A DNA stretch of 64,000 nt, taken from assembly GCA_030407085.1 (NCBI GenBank), contig CM059585.1:112643501-112707500 (forward strand). The letters are read 5' to 3'. Each line of letters begins with the position of its first letter. Position 1 is the first letter of the stretch. Origin of the DNA: Trichopria drosophilae (taxonomy: Eukaryota; Arthropoda; Insecta; Hymenoptera; Diapriidae). This document shows positions 23,233-34,965 of the stretch, in pieces. The notes beneath the pieces were generated by a model. It ran no database searches. It was not told where the DNA came from and saw only the letters and a program-made list of their open reading frames with translations. The translations under genes were made by a program, and so were the position numbers.

Positions 23233-23612
23233 TTAACCCTTTGAAGCACACATTTTTCTTTATATGGAAAACGGTTGGAATTTATTACTCGGAGGCTTTC
23301 AGGGTTGTTGACTACGAATATGACCTTAGATATTCAAAATTTAAAATGGCGGATCCAAGATGGCAAGTCAAATTAGGAAATAGTTGCTTGATCCAGATGA
23401 AACTGGGTACTGGGGAGTTTTCTGGGTCGGTGATTCCGAATAGGGTCTCAAATATTCAATATTTAAAATGGCGGATCCAAGATGGTTGACCAAATTAGGA
23501 AACTGTTGCTTGATCGAGATGAAACTGGGAACTTGGGGGTTCTCCAATTGCTGATATCGAATATGGCGTCGGATTTCCAATATTCAAAATGTCGGATCTC
23601 GGATCAGAATGT
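23233..23612. repeat. ATGGCGG-family repeat, tandem 121-bp units
   Basis: It starts with TTAACCCTTTGAAGCACACA. It then holds two and a half tandem units with AAAATGGCGGATCCAAGATG near 23343 and 23464 and a decayed version near 23587, giving a period of about 121 bp. The short open frames here are products of the repeat. Confidence 0.75.
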
Positions 23613-24039
23613 TAGAGTAATGATTGGACTTCCAAGTACCTCTGAATCCTGTTCGAGACTGCACAATCGTTACGAGGCCATGCAATTTTGTGTTTATAAA
23701 AAAATCAACAACAAAAGGATCATACAAAAATGAAAAAAAAATATCATAAAATATTAAGGAAAAAAAACAAAAAAGGTATAATAAGAAAATATAAAACAAA
23801 AAAGGTATAAAAAAGTGGAGCTACAAGCTTACTGCGTCCTCGTCGTTAGCTCTGAGTTATGCCAAGGGTAAGCAGTCGAAGGCGGCAATATCTAATGTAC
23901 AATTTTTCATCTAAATGTTAGTATTTCTTAATTTCAAAAATCTGCAAAAAAAGGTTTAGCAAATTTTAAATCTGTTTTCTCAGAGTTTTCAAAATTCAAA
24001 CGTATTTCGGAGCCTCAAAAATCTCCGAATAAACGTTGC

Positions 24040-24190
24040 CAGGCATAAATACATGTCATTTGTTTAAATTCTTGTACTGCCATTTTGAATTCACTATTTT
24101 AAATTTGGAAATCTGACCCCGGATTCGTCATCAGCGACCATAACAACCCCTTAGTGAAAATCCATGAAAATCGAAACTGAAATAAGCAGG
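24040..24190. repeat. ATGGCGG-family repeat fragment
   Basis: TGCCATTTTGAATTC and GACCCCGGATTCGTCATCAG, followed by GCGACCATAACAACC, are the phrases typical of this family. Confidence 0.5.
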
Positions 24191-24368
24191 AAATCGCTAC
24201 TTTTTCTAAAAAAAACGGAAATTTGAATATTAGTGGTATAATGTTGTAGATAAATACCTAAGCTACTAGAAAAACCAACCAATATTTTTAAATACCTCAA
24301 AATTGAATATTTACAAATGATATTATCTGGCAGAAAAGGTGGCCTCTGAGAGGGTGAACGATTGCTAT

Positions 24369-24458
24369 TTTTAAGTATCGGAATAAAGAATTCTGAAGAT
24401 GGCGCGCCCTTATGAGGAGCCGAAACGTAAAAATTGGAGTTTTATTATATACTTAAAA
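24369..24458 (+). ncRNA. Hammerhead-ribozyme-like motif (Penelope-element type)
   Basis: A hammerhead core CTGAAGA (24393-24399; position 7 is variable in the consensus) and GAAAC (24422-24426) flank a stem II of GGC (24401-24403) with GCC (24419-24421). A long stem I can form from TTTTAAGTAT (24369-24378) with ATACTTAAAA (24449-24458) and AATAAA (24382-24387) with TTTATT (24441-24446), separated by an internal loop. Penelope-like retroelements are known to carry hammerheads of this layout. Caveats: one unpaired base sits between the core and stem II, and stem III and the cleavage triplet are only plausible. Activity is unproven. Confidence 0.45.
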
Positions 24459-24879
24459 GTGGTTGAAGCTAGACAAGTAAAAGGACCGTAGACACCAAGA
24501 CAATATATACTTTTATTAAATGAGATCTTCCATTTTCTACAATTTCAACTAAATGCTTTAAAATATTACACAAGAGCTTTTTTTTTTAATTTTGAGAGAA
24601 TAAACGTCGTGAAGATACTTTGATAAGAACAATTGACTTTAACTGTAGAAATAACCATGTTGTCTTTTCAAGGTCAGTTAAAGGTCAGCGTGGTTATTTC
24701 GACACATACCTTTTAATTTAGAACGGTAGAACCTAACAACGTACTTGACCTTGACATCAGTGCCCAAGGTTATGTAAAGTTCACATTTTTATCCTATCTA
24801 TAGAATTACCCAGAGACCATGACGTGGACGCAATATGATTATGTCTCATTTAGGGTGCTTGCTTAGATCCCCGTGCCCC

Positions 24880-25125
24880 TCACTCATATCTGGAATTTGA
24901 CTGAGGTGCTCAAAGATAGCATATTTTGCTGTATGTATAATTCGAGTCGCTGGTGAAATGTTTCTACGGGATATTCGTATAAGTGGCTCGCATTCTAAGC
25001 ATCATGTCTTCTCTAGTTGTTGGTGGATGCTTATAAACAACATTTTTCAAATATCCCCATAAATAAAAGTCAGATTATATCATATCTGATGATCTTGGTG
25101 ACCATCAAACGCTAAAATCTTCACG
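24880..25125 (-). pseudogene. mariner-like (DDE) transposase fragment
   Basis: Minus-strand translation gives RSPRSSDMI, a stop, then SDFYLWGYLKNVVYKHPP and TTREDMMLRMRA. This matches the SPDLTPxDFFLWGxLKxxVY...PxTxEDxxxRI block that holds the third catalytic acidic residue region of IS630/Tc1/mariner-type transposases common in insects. Stop codons interrupt it and only this C-terminal part survives. A GGGTGTTTCGTTTTAAT word read on the minus strand from 25414 may be the 5' terminus of the same element. It is a dead remnant. Confidence 0.6.
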
Positions 25126-25443
25126 TGTCTTATGTAATGTTTTAAGCATTTGACCTTGAATCACGGTCACTAAAGCAAACTTGAAGTACCATTTCTGACC
25201 TAAATGTTTTGCTTTACACGATTCCGGAGTTAAAAATAAGGATTCCCATTTAAAAGTAGCACTTCAACCTTCAAATGACGTTGAATATCGAGTTAAAGGT
25301 CAAGGTTATTGGTACCACTGGATACCAATTCTATCCCTTCCAACTATTGTATAGGCCATTTTTTTATATCATTTTTTTTTACGGAGGTACGTGTGTTGTC
25401 GGATTAAAACGAAACACCCTATAAATATATACATATAAAGAGA

Positions 25444-25463
25444 TAATAATAATAATAATAATA
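25444..25463. repeat. (AAT)n microsatellite
   Basis: About six to seven AAT units. Confidence 0.9.
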
Positions 25464-25869
25464 TGAAAGAAAAATGTGCAATTTGTACTGCTCTTAAAAA
25501 GAGACGTTGTGAATATTTTCGATAAAAAAACAATCGAAAAAGCCAATTCTTTTTAACGAATGCATAAAGAATATTTTTACTGGTACAAGTGCCTCTTGAG
25601 GCTTATTGTATCAAACCGTACAGATGTGTCCATCACAACCATTCTATAAATTCTGATCATTACTACCGCTAGCAGTTGTTCATAACACATAAAACAAACA
25701 CTTCGTTATTTTCAATCATGTCCATCAACAATTTTCGTCTTTTTTTCCTCGTAGAATACTTACTTGGAGGAATATTCAGAAAATTTCCCACCAATCGCAA
25801 CCTATACATATACAAAAATACAAGCTTCTCATAATAAGAGTAGAATGCGAATCAGATATTAAACTCTCG

Positions 25870-26450
25870 TATGATGTTCCATTTTGTACGTACGTAGCCG
25901 AGAAAATCCGAGGTCAATTTGCGAAGGTTCACGAGGGGCTCGAGCCAGTGAGAGTTTTTCAACGAGGCAAATTGAGTGAAGACGAGAAGTCGAGACGCTC
26001 GACTGGCAAAAGCGAGTGTCTAGTTAGGTCTTCGAATAAAAAAAAAAGGTGAAAAGGCCTCCCGCTCCTCCACCACCACTTAGCCCGGTTGCAAATTGCC
26101 AGCGACGTCCCTGCATGTCAGAAAGGCATTATGCCGAGTCGCGCAAGGGGCGGCATATTCGGCGCAGTTTAACCTTAATTGGGCCATCCGACCGATGATT
26201 AGATTTTCGTCCGTGACAAGTCATTGGGCACTAACACAAAAGCAGCCTGGCGACTGCCATTCAAATTCGTTAATTGTCGAATTTCCATTCATTTTCCAGA
26301 TACGCTCGCGCAGATGCTGGAATTTCCGGAGACTCGTTCCGACATTCCATGGGACCAAGTTAAATATAAGCCTGGGTGTTTTATTTCAACGGTGTTACAT
26401 ATATTTTTATCATTCGGAAAATATATTCGGTAGAAAATTAATATAAATAT
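25870..26450. other. GC-enriched, non-repetitive islet with possible exon
   Basis: This is a long stretch of balanced composition with many CpGs. It includes TTAACCTTAATTGGGCCATC and a purine-rich block near 25900-26000. A plus-strand frame is open from 26096 for 116 codons, and another crosses a TTTTCCAG acceptor at 26299 and continues TLAQMLEFPETRSDIPWDQ. No donor site or family motif supports either as a gene. A conserved regulatory element is equally possible. Confidence 0.35.
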
Positions 26451-26679
26451 AAATTACAGACGTTAAAGCAATGGCAATTGATAAAGTGAAATCCTGCTAT
26501 AGGTGAGAATTAGTCTTTCGAACCGTAAATATTTGTGTAAAAGAAAAAAGGTTTACATTACATTATTTTGGTAATTTATTTTATCATTTGTTTAATAAAT
26601 TCAAAATAGGACAATCAACCATAGCATGGGAACTTGTGTCACCTTCTTTGAAACAAGTTTAGAATTTGTGAACTAATCC

Positions 26680-26950
26680 GCATGATGTCGCTCCAAGCAC
26701 CCTGTGCCACCCACTCCCTACTAATCTATTCCCCTCGCTTTCTTGAAACTCTATTGCTCTTGTCTTCTCGCGCTTAATTCTACTGTTACAAAGCATTTAT
26801 TTTACGCGATTTAAGAGTAAGCCAGAATCGAACCGTGCAAAAATTGGCACTGTGGTGGGAATCACAAGGTGCTCGACGTGCCGCTGTGCGGTATACTCTT
26901 CGGCTTCAAGGAGGCGACCACGAAAAATCGGGTAGTGCCAGTTCCGTTCA
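26680..26950. other. GC-enriched islet, unique
   Basis: Mixed-composition DNA (ending GGAGGCGACCACGAAAAATC) with no open frame of note and no repeat in the window. Confidence 0.3.
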
Positions 26951-26959
26951 AAATATTCA

Positions 26960-29320
26960 CAGTTGGTTTTCTCATATCATTTTTCATTGTCTTTGATCTT
27001 TTTGTATACTCATGTGCTTCGGGCTGCATGGATTATTTGTAAGGGATATTTTTCAAACTATAAATTTGTTTATGGAGGATATAAATAACTGACTGTATAT
27101 TCCAATATAACTAAGAATATTTCTCAGGAAATCCCGTGATAAACTGCGATAAAAAAGTGAATTATTTCATTTTTAAAAACAATAATATCCTCCTCCACAA
27201 TTGTTAGCTTAAATGGCGGTTCGGTAATGTTCGACCACCCCGTTAATTATTCATTTTTTTGGCAATACTAATGTAGATAATTATCCGACGAATTTTTCCA
27301 TAATTATTTAGATATTGTTAATAACAATAAACAATTTTTAATGAGCTTTTATGATCTTATTTCCTAGAATAGACAATGAAGCGAAAAAATAGGGAAAAAC
27401 GTACGTCTACGTTTCTTCCATGTTCATTAGACCCTCCCTCCATTGCAATCCTGGACAACAGAGAATTACAAATTTTTTACAAAATAATAAAAATTAATAA
27501 CAGAAATAAGATCGAATCGTAGAATGGCTCATAATGTTTTTAAAAATATATATTTTTCTTCTTTATCCATATATTGAATAACATATGAAAATTTTAATAT
27601 TACTCGGCAAATGGGATAGGTTTGAACGTAATTATAACTCAAAGTTTGATGGATCCGGCAATTATTAATATTAGATCCTTTTCAAAATTTTGTTATTTCT
27701 GCAATAATATAGAAAAAAATTATACAATTATATAAAAATTGTTATATTTTTTTCATAACAATAATAAAGCGATTAAAGACAGCTGAAGATATTATTAAAT
27801 ACTGGTAATATTTTTAACTTACATAATCAATCATAGAAAATAAAAAAATTTACTAAAGACCTTTTTTTTTTCTTTTCGTAAAAATGTTAAACTAGAAAAA
27901 GGCAGTGGTTTCAACTTTCAAAAGAAACTTAGTAAGAATTTTGTTGAATAATAGTTAAAACTCTAAATAAAAAGAGTTTTATTTGTTATAAAGAATTATA
28001 TTATTTTTACTTATTTTTATCCTAGTTATTTTCGCAGATGACATTCAAAACGAGACTAACGAATAGCTGTATTTAATTTATAAATATCACACATGTTTAT
28101 TTAGAATCGGCATAACACAGATTGTTTAACACAACAAAAGAAAAAACATACGAAGAAATTATGGAAAATATGAATTTAAATCTTTAATAAAGTTGGCATT
28201 TTTCTGTTTTATAATTAAGTTTCCGTGTATTATTATTGGACGGTTCATTGTAGAATATCTCAATTAATTAATAGGTGTCCAAAAGATGCACGAAATAAAA
28301 ATTAATAAATAATTATAAATTTTGTTAACGAGTACCGGTTTTTTAAGTCGTCTCATACATTCTTACATTTTGCTAGTCTTTAGACCAGTATGATCATTTA
28401 TATTTAGACATTGAACCAAACATTTTATACGTTCAAGCAAATAAAAATAATAGATTTAAAAATTAAACTAATAAGAAAATATAACTACTTCTAATGTAAC
28501 AAATGATTCATCTTGGTTCATTATTCTTCACTTTGTTATAATTCGACTGCAGTTATTGAAGACATATCTTTACAATTAATTAACGCAGTAGTAGTAATAT
28601 AATCTTGTTCAAAGAGGTTGCAAACTTTATAATTATCGGCATTAAAGTCAGTAAAAAATAATAATAATAATAATAATAATAATGTTCTTATTCGGCACTT
28701 GTATGATGGTAAATTAATATAAAAAGTAATATAGACAAAGGATGATATCTACAAGAGGAACAATATGTATAAAAAAGATACATTGAATGTATTAATTGTT
28801 TCATAATAGCCATGGTAGTTAGGAAATATCAAATACATGTTTTTTTTTCATCACTTTGTGAAATTAATTGAATTTAAAATTATAGAAATTCCATTAGCAT
28901 TCTTAGAAATATGAGAATAACAGAGTATTGGTAGTATTGATTCTAAAAGCTGTGATAAATCAATAAAAATACAAAACACAATTAAACAATGGGACACTAT
29001 TATTTTTTAAGATTTTACGAGTTATTTTACCTTTTATGTATATATTTTTTTATTCAATATTGAAACAGTAAACTTTCAAATTACGAGTTTTTTTAAAACA
29101 GTGGGTCAATTTGCAATAAAACAGAATTCCTGACAATACATATTCATATGCCTGATGAACAAATATCGAAGGCAAAAATGGCAGAAAAGGCAGTTATAAT
29201 AAATAAAGTAAAGTGAAATAGTAAAGTAAAGTAAAATTCACATTAGCGTTATAAAGTTTTGTCAAGATTTGTTTTTTTTTCAAATTAGGATAATAGATCA
29301 AATATTATAAACGTTATAGT
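26960..29320. other. AT-rich DNA, no gene seen
   Basis: Only an AAT microsatellite (about 28656-28683) and short AGTAA-type repetition near 29205-29235 were found. Confidence 0.55.
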
Positions 29321-29324
29321 AAAT

Positions 29325-29745
29325 GAGGTTTCTGGTCGCTGAATACGAATCCGGAGTCAGATTTGCAAAATTTAAAAATTTAAAATGGCGGCTACAACAT
29401 TGCGTACGAAGAAATTAAAAATCACTTAGATTGGCTCGAAGTTAGTCAGTTGAAGATTTTCGCAGTCTCTGATTTCGAATCCGATATGGCGGATGAGTTT
29501 TTAAAATCGTGAATCTGACAGTAGATTTATTATCAGCGACCCTAAAACCTACAAGTAACCGGTTTCAAGTGAATCTGTTGAATTTTTAAAAATTTGTCCC
29601 TCATATTGAATCCGCCATTTTGATTCGCGACCCCAAAAACTTCATAGTTTCAATCAAATCTGATAGGTTTTTATATTTTTTTCTACCATCGCAAAATGTG
29701 GTCAAAATATCGACCACCATGACTGAAAGGGTTAATTATAGTTAA
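29325..29745. repeat. ATGGCGG-family repeat copy
   Basis: TTTAAAATGGCGGCTACAAC near 29379, CGAATCCGATATGGCGGATG near 29476 and an end GAAAGGGTTAATT near 29727-29739 match the family ends (TTAACCCTTT) seen at 23233. Confidence 0.65.
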
Positions 29746-30439
29746 AATCCTCGTCTTTCACTGATATTAGATTAGGTTAAAACTGTACAAAGAAAAATTA
29801 TATATCTCCTGATTTCTGGAATGATAACGAGTTTTTTTGTCAGTAGTGCTTTCCATTTATATTGCTTTGTTGGGTCGGTATTGGTAACCAGCTTTGCTAA
29901 TATGTGGCTACTCTACACACTCATATCTTTTTAACTCTTTGAATGATGAGTTTTTTTTTATTTATAATCAGCAACATAAAAACCATATGCAAGTTTTGTA
30001 AAAAATTTTTTTTAATTCGACCACTATATATGGGATTTTGAAAATCTCGGTTTGAACTCATAATCAGCCACCCAAAAAACGACGTATATATTTTATGCGT
30101 ATATATGTTAATTTTTATAAAATATCGCGCGAAATCCGCCATAAATAAATTTTCAAGAAGTCTCATTTGTTAGATAAAAAATAAAAACTATTGAGTAATT
30201 ATAATTTGTTTAATATAGTAATTAACAAGAGGATTGTTTTACCTTAAAGTATGGCATCCTCATTATCTGAGCTTGAAAATGGCTAAACGTATTTTTTTAA
30301 TTTTCAAAATGGCAACACATAAATGTAGATGAAATAATTCTCCTCAGCATTTACTATCCAGTGCATGCTACTTTTTAAAAATCTGTTATTTTTCTAACAA
30401 TGATGACTGTATGTATCCATCAGATTATAGTTTCATGCG

Positions 30440-30830
30440 CTGATCACGAATTTCATTCAGATTTAAAAAATTCAATAAATGTCGGATCAAATATGGCCGA
30501 CGATATTTGAATCTCGACTTGAAATGTAACAAATCTCAAGAAATTTTGCATATCTTTTAGCCTATCTCGAATGAAAAGAGCCATTTGTCCATTTTATATA
30601 AATTGAAGATAAAAAATCCACCAATCTAACGGGGTCATGAAAGCTAGATTTGAAATCTGCCACAAAATTTACACCATTAGTATATTTCAAATCGATCAGC
30701 ATCAATTTAAAAATACCGTTCGCCATAATGAATCTGCCCTATAAAATTTTATAATACTGACTCCAGAGTCATGAACATTGTCCCTAAAAATTCCTCAATA
30801 CCCAGCTTAAAAGGAGTTTAATCGATTTAA
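30440..30830. repeat. ATGGCGG-family repeat copy, decayed
   Basis: Contains 'ATGTCGGATCAAATATGGCC', 'AACGGGGTCATGAAAGC' and 'ACTCCAGAGTCATGAA', all variants of family phrases. Confidence 0.5.
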
Positions 30831-30832
30831 AA

Positions 30833-31079
30833 ATTGAGGCATAGGGGTGCAAAACCTGACAAGTCCGTTTTATGCAGTTTTAAGAAAATCGCCGAAAACT
30901 GTTTGCCGCTAATATTGGAAAGATAGCAGATTCATAAGTGTACAGCTCCATTTTAAAGGTTAAATTTTTTATTTACATATACACAATCTCTAAACATTCA
31001 AGAACTATATGTAATGTATATGATTATCTCAGTTTTTAATTTTTTAAAACTTGGCAGGTTTTGCATCTCAACGCCTCAA
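30833..31079. mobile_element. MITE, about 247 bp, TTGAGGC ends
   Basis: The left end TTGAGGCATAGGGGTGCAAA continues ACCTGACAAGT. The right end ACTTGGCAGGTTTTGCATCT continues CAACGCCTCAA. The interior matches 9045-9267 in inverted orientation. It has no coding sequence. Confidence 0.75.
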
Positions 31080-31290
31080 TTGTCATTCGTCGTATCAGAT
31101 CCGCCATTTTGAATTATGAATTTCGAATTTGAGTTCGGATACAGATTCAGCGACCAAAAGAATGTGTAGAGACTCAATGTCAGAAAAATAACAAATTTTC
31201 CATAGAAATGCTTATTTATATTTATGGAAAAAAAATTTGTTCGTCATTTTTGAACCTCCATCTTGTCGATTAGATTACTTAGTTGTATCG
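31080..31290. repeat. ATGGCGG-family repeat fragment
   Basis: GATCCGCCATTTTGAATTAT and ACAGATTCAGCGACC sit directly beside the MITE at 30833-31079. That MITE may have inserted between this fragment and 30440-30830. Confidence 0.5.
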
Positions 31291-31823
31291 TACAGAATAT
31301 ACAAGTTACAAATATATTATTCTCATTTATTTTTTCTTTTCAAAATGAAAGATTATTTAGTAACAAAGTGAACATTTTGTGAATACATATTTGTAACAAA
31401 AATGTCGTATGACGAAATTCTCTTGTGCCACAACTGTCCAATGAAGCTGTGCTATATTTGATAGGTATTTAACAAACGATTACGATTATTCATTTTATAA
31501 TAAACATTTTACTTAAAAAATTAAAAAATGATCGAAAACATTAAAAAGTAGAAAACGGCAATTACTGACTGTAACATTTCACTCCTCGGCTTTACTGTCT
31601 GGTATAAATTAGATACAAAATGTTTGCATCCGAGTCTAGATGGAAGTTATGATACCAATGGGTCAAGGTTTACAAATAGTCCCTAAATAACGTTTTCGTG
31701 CATATCTCGTCGCCAGAAATTCAGATATTCAACCTTCTGTGAGGCCTTTTGCTGGGAAAACCAAGCGAATCGCGTGCCCCCAATTAGTACTTCCGCTTTA
31801 GACTTCCTAGGATCTGAAAGGTT

Positions 31824-31932
31824 TCACCCTTGAACCGACGAAATCTCTAAGAATATCACGTTATTATGATCGGCCAAGCAATATCGTATTCCCCGTCGTT
31901 TTTTATCTTCTTTTGACATACTTTGGCTTGCT
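31824..31932 (-). CDS. Candidate terminal coding exon, unknown protein
   Basis: On the minus strand, an acceptor (TTTTTTGTCATAG) ends at 31933. The next 109 bases read, after one codon-completing base, ASQSMSKEDKKRRGIRYCLA then DHNNVIFLEISSVQG and a TGA stop at 31826-31824. The start phase matches the donor phase of the exon at 32797-32704 (two bases carried over). Together they would give a 65-66-residue C-terminus that is lysine/arginine-rich in the middle. I recognise no family. Local GC content is above the surroundings. Chance agreement of phase is one in three, so support is modest. Confidence 0.35.
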
Positions 31933-32703
31933 CTATGACAAAAAAGTCCAATAGTAATGTAAATAAATAACTTTGATTTAATTAAAAAATATAAATAAAA
32001 ATGGATTTGTAATTTGTTATAATATAAGTTATTTGAAATACTCTCATTAAATTCCTGTTGAAGAAAATGTTTTGTAATTTTGGCTAAGATATTAATTTTG
32101 AAATTCCAATTTTGAATGCATATCAGAAAGTGTAATCGATGATAATTGAAATCGATGTAATTACAACAACTCAACATCATAGTTACTTGTGGATATTGTA
32201 CTAAATTAGAGTAACTGATTTGTGAATCGTTACGATGTAAAGAAAGGAATAATTTTTTGTTAAATAAATAAGAACAAAATATATGAAAAACATAGATGTG
32301 CGAATAAAACAATGAACAAATCTAACCTAGAAAGTTAAAAAAAAGTATATATCAATTATTTCGACCGTCATAATAAGAAAACAATTCCTAAACTTTCTTC
32401 GTTTTCTCGGCGGTATTGGCGTAATGATATATAATGTAAAATCATATCATTAATTACCCAATTAAAACAAACAAAAAGAGGTATTGTTGTGGTGGTTCGA
32501 GGGATATTACCACTATTACTCTTATTATTTTTTTTAATTAAAATTTTTTTTCTTCTCTCTCTCTGTCTCCTTTTTTTTTAATTGAATCTATTTAATTGAA
32601 TTTTTAATCGAAAGTATCATCTGCCAATTCACGATGCAATAATTTTAAATAAAACGTAAATTCTACTTTTTCCGATAAGAAACATTTTCATATGAATCTT
32701 TAC

Positions 32704-32797
32704 CTGCTGGGTATACGAGGATAGGCCTTTTTGATTGCGGCATCGTTGGACGTCCAGCCCTGACATCCGCCGACATTTTTGCGTGCCTTCACAAAAT
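32704..32797 (-). CDS. Candidate internal coding exon, unknown protein
   Basis: On the minus strand, a TTTTATTGCAG acceptor (ending 32798) and a GTAAAG donor (starting 32703) bound 94 bases. These are sharply GC-richer than the flanking introns. In the frame starting after two bases the translation is FVKARKNVGGCQGWTSNDAA then IKKAYPRIPS. A second open frame exists (FCEGTQKCRRMSG...), but its codon choice looks less natural. An upstream exon in matching phase was not found. A possible downstream exon lies 771 bp away at 31932-31824. Sharp exon-like boundaries make this the best host-gene candidate in the window; the protein is not recognised. Confidence 0.45.
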
Positions 32798-33230
32798 CTG
32801 CAATAAAAATAAAAAATTAATTTTTTTACACAATACTTACACAAAAAAATGAATGTCATTGCTGCACATTGAGAATTAAAAATATCAAATTTGTTATAAA
32901 TCTTACTGCCTGTGGTAAAGATATGTCCATCTTATTTAATAGTAATATTTTAATATAAATCTAAATCGGTGACGTTGAATATACATTTGTGAACGATTAT
33001 GAAGTATATATGGGTGACGAAAAGAAAATATATTTATTGTCATACTATAAAATGTATGTTTGAAGTTGTTGATAATTTATTATAAGATAAAAGTAAATAA
33101 AAAATAAACACGAATCGAACATAATCAAATGACTCGGCTATAATGAAAATTTTAATTGCATTATCGCTTTAGAAACTGCGCAAGCTCTAAGGTTGAAAAT
33201 ACAAGATACAAGAAGACACATAACATACGA

Positions 33231-33380
33231 CAGTAGAGTCTCGGTATATTTCCTTACTCGGTTTCCCGTCTCGTTATATTTATCGAAAGAAGGGGAGCGC
33301 CGCTTCTCCCACTCCCCTCATTCGGGTTACCTTCGTGACATCACAGCAGGACCGTCTTCGCTGGTCCTCGTACCCTGGTA
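33231..33380. mobile_element. pogo/mariner-like MITE, copy 2 of 3 (truncated)
   Basis: It begins CAGTAGAGTCTCGGTATAT and shares GGGGAGCGCCGCTTCTCCCA and GTGACATCACAGCAGG with copies 1 and 3. It is lost after about 150 bp. Confidence 0.7.
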
Positions 33381-34701
33381 TCGCATTAGAGCCGTAAAAT
33401 CTCGTTTTACGGCCTTGTATCGAGAAATAATATTTCAGTACTGAAAGCTGTCAAAATTCGATTTCGTGGACTGCATTTAGTCCATATGGGTTATGTTTTT
33501 GTTAGCACAGATTCGTGTTACACGTGATCTGTAAAATTTCATTTTACGGACTAAAAGTAGACCGGAAACTCCGATTTTACGGCTATAGGACCGATAAAAA
33601 TAATTCGTAATATTGGATTCTTTTCGCATATTTAGAATCGCTTATAGTTCATAAAAACTTCTGTAAATTTGCCAAAATTTTTGTGATTTTCATAGAATCT
33701 GTTCGACAATTTATATCAGTGGATTGTATAGTACTTTATAAACCGACTTACTGAAAGTTGCGTAAATTGTTCGTGAATTTTTTGTACGTAAGTTTAAATT
33801 GGATAAAAGTGCTTCGTTACACTAAAAGCTTTTAAAACACATGATTTTAACATTGCGCATTAAATTTTTCTTTAATAAGTTATGTCGAAATATGAAATAA
33901 CAAAAAATGGTTGACGTTTTCTAAACTTATGAACGATATATTATAGATTTTAGTATACATAGTTAGTTTCTGGGAAATGTTATACTGGGCAAGTTTTAGA
34001 TTAAGTTTTAAAACCCCATAAATTTCTCATTCATTATAACAAAAAATTAAATTAAAAATTGATAATTGCTTTTTTGTCCCGATGACTTTCTTTAATTGCG
34101 CCTAAGGTCGTGATTGTTACACGTTAAACTGTGTGTAATGCAATTGTATAGCATATTAATGGGGTAGTTATTTATTCAAAAATTACCACAGAATAATAAA
34201 CCTGATCTAAAATTAACCCTGAAGAAATCGATATACTGAGGAAGAAAGAAAAGAAAAGAAGATTAGGAGTGTGCACGGAGTAACGACCTGTGAATATTTT
34301 ATGAATATTGGTCGAAGGAAGGAAGGAACCTATATATAAAGACGTTTTAAACATACCAAAGGAACTCTATTGTCTTTATATTGCATAGTTTATTTGTCTT
34401 TAAAGCGAAAGACAACCGAAGCATTTGCCAGAGGCGAATGCGGATAGCGTCTTTAATAACTCGTGAATAGCTTAGAATTAATGAGCTTCACGTTTTTTCT
34501 TTATAAGGGTTAATTAAGCTTAAACGTATATGCATTTTTAGTATTTCATTAATGTCTTAGCCGTCAACGTGTTGCGCAGAGAAGAAAAGTATCTAATGGA
34601 ACCATTTCACTAAAATAATATATTAATTTACAAAAAATAGTTAAATTTACTATATCGGCAGTAAAAGACCGTGAAATTGTTCCGGTTACTATTTCCCAAT
34701 A

Positions 34702-34965
34702 CAGTAGAGTCCCGGTATATTTGCCCACTCGGTTCATCGCACTTCCTCTCCCGTTTCCGTATATTTGTCAAAAGAAGGGGAGTGCCGCTTCTCCCACTCT
34801 CCTCAAACGAGCTATGTTTGTGACATCACAGCAGGCCCTTCCTGAGGCCGCAGCCCGCAAAGTGGGGGAAAAAGAGAGCGGTGACAGGCAAATACAACGG
34901 GAGGGAAGCGGGCAAATATGCTGGGACGTAAATATAGCGAGATGCAAATATACCGGGGCTCAACT
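34702..34965. mobile_element. pogo/mariner-like MITE, copy 3 of 3 (best preserved)
   Basis: CAGTAGAGTCCCGGTATAT after TA on the left and ATATACCGGGGCTCAACT on the right form terminal inverted repeats, with TA near both ends. The 264-bp interior has no transposase; its 94-codon plus-strand frame is incidental. Confidence 0.8.

Noticed and set aside
31824..32312. A single 162-codon minus-strand gene
   Set aside because: Most of the frame is AT-rich, Tyr/Phe/Lys-biased sequence typical of intron. Only the last 36 codons after a splice acceptor look coding.
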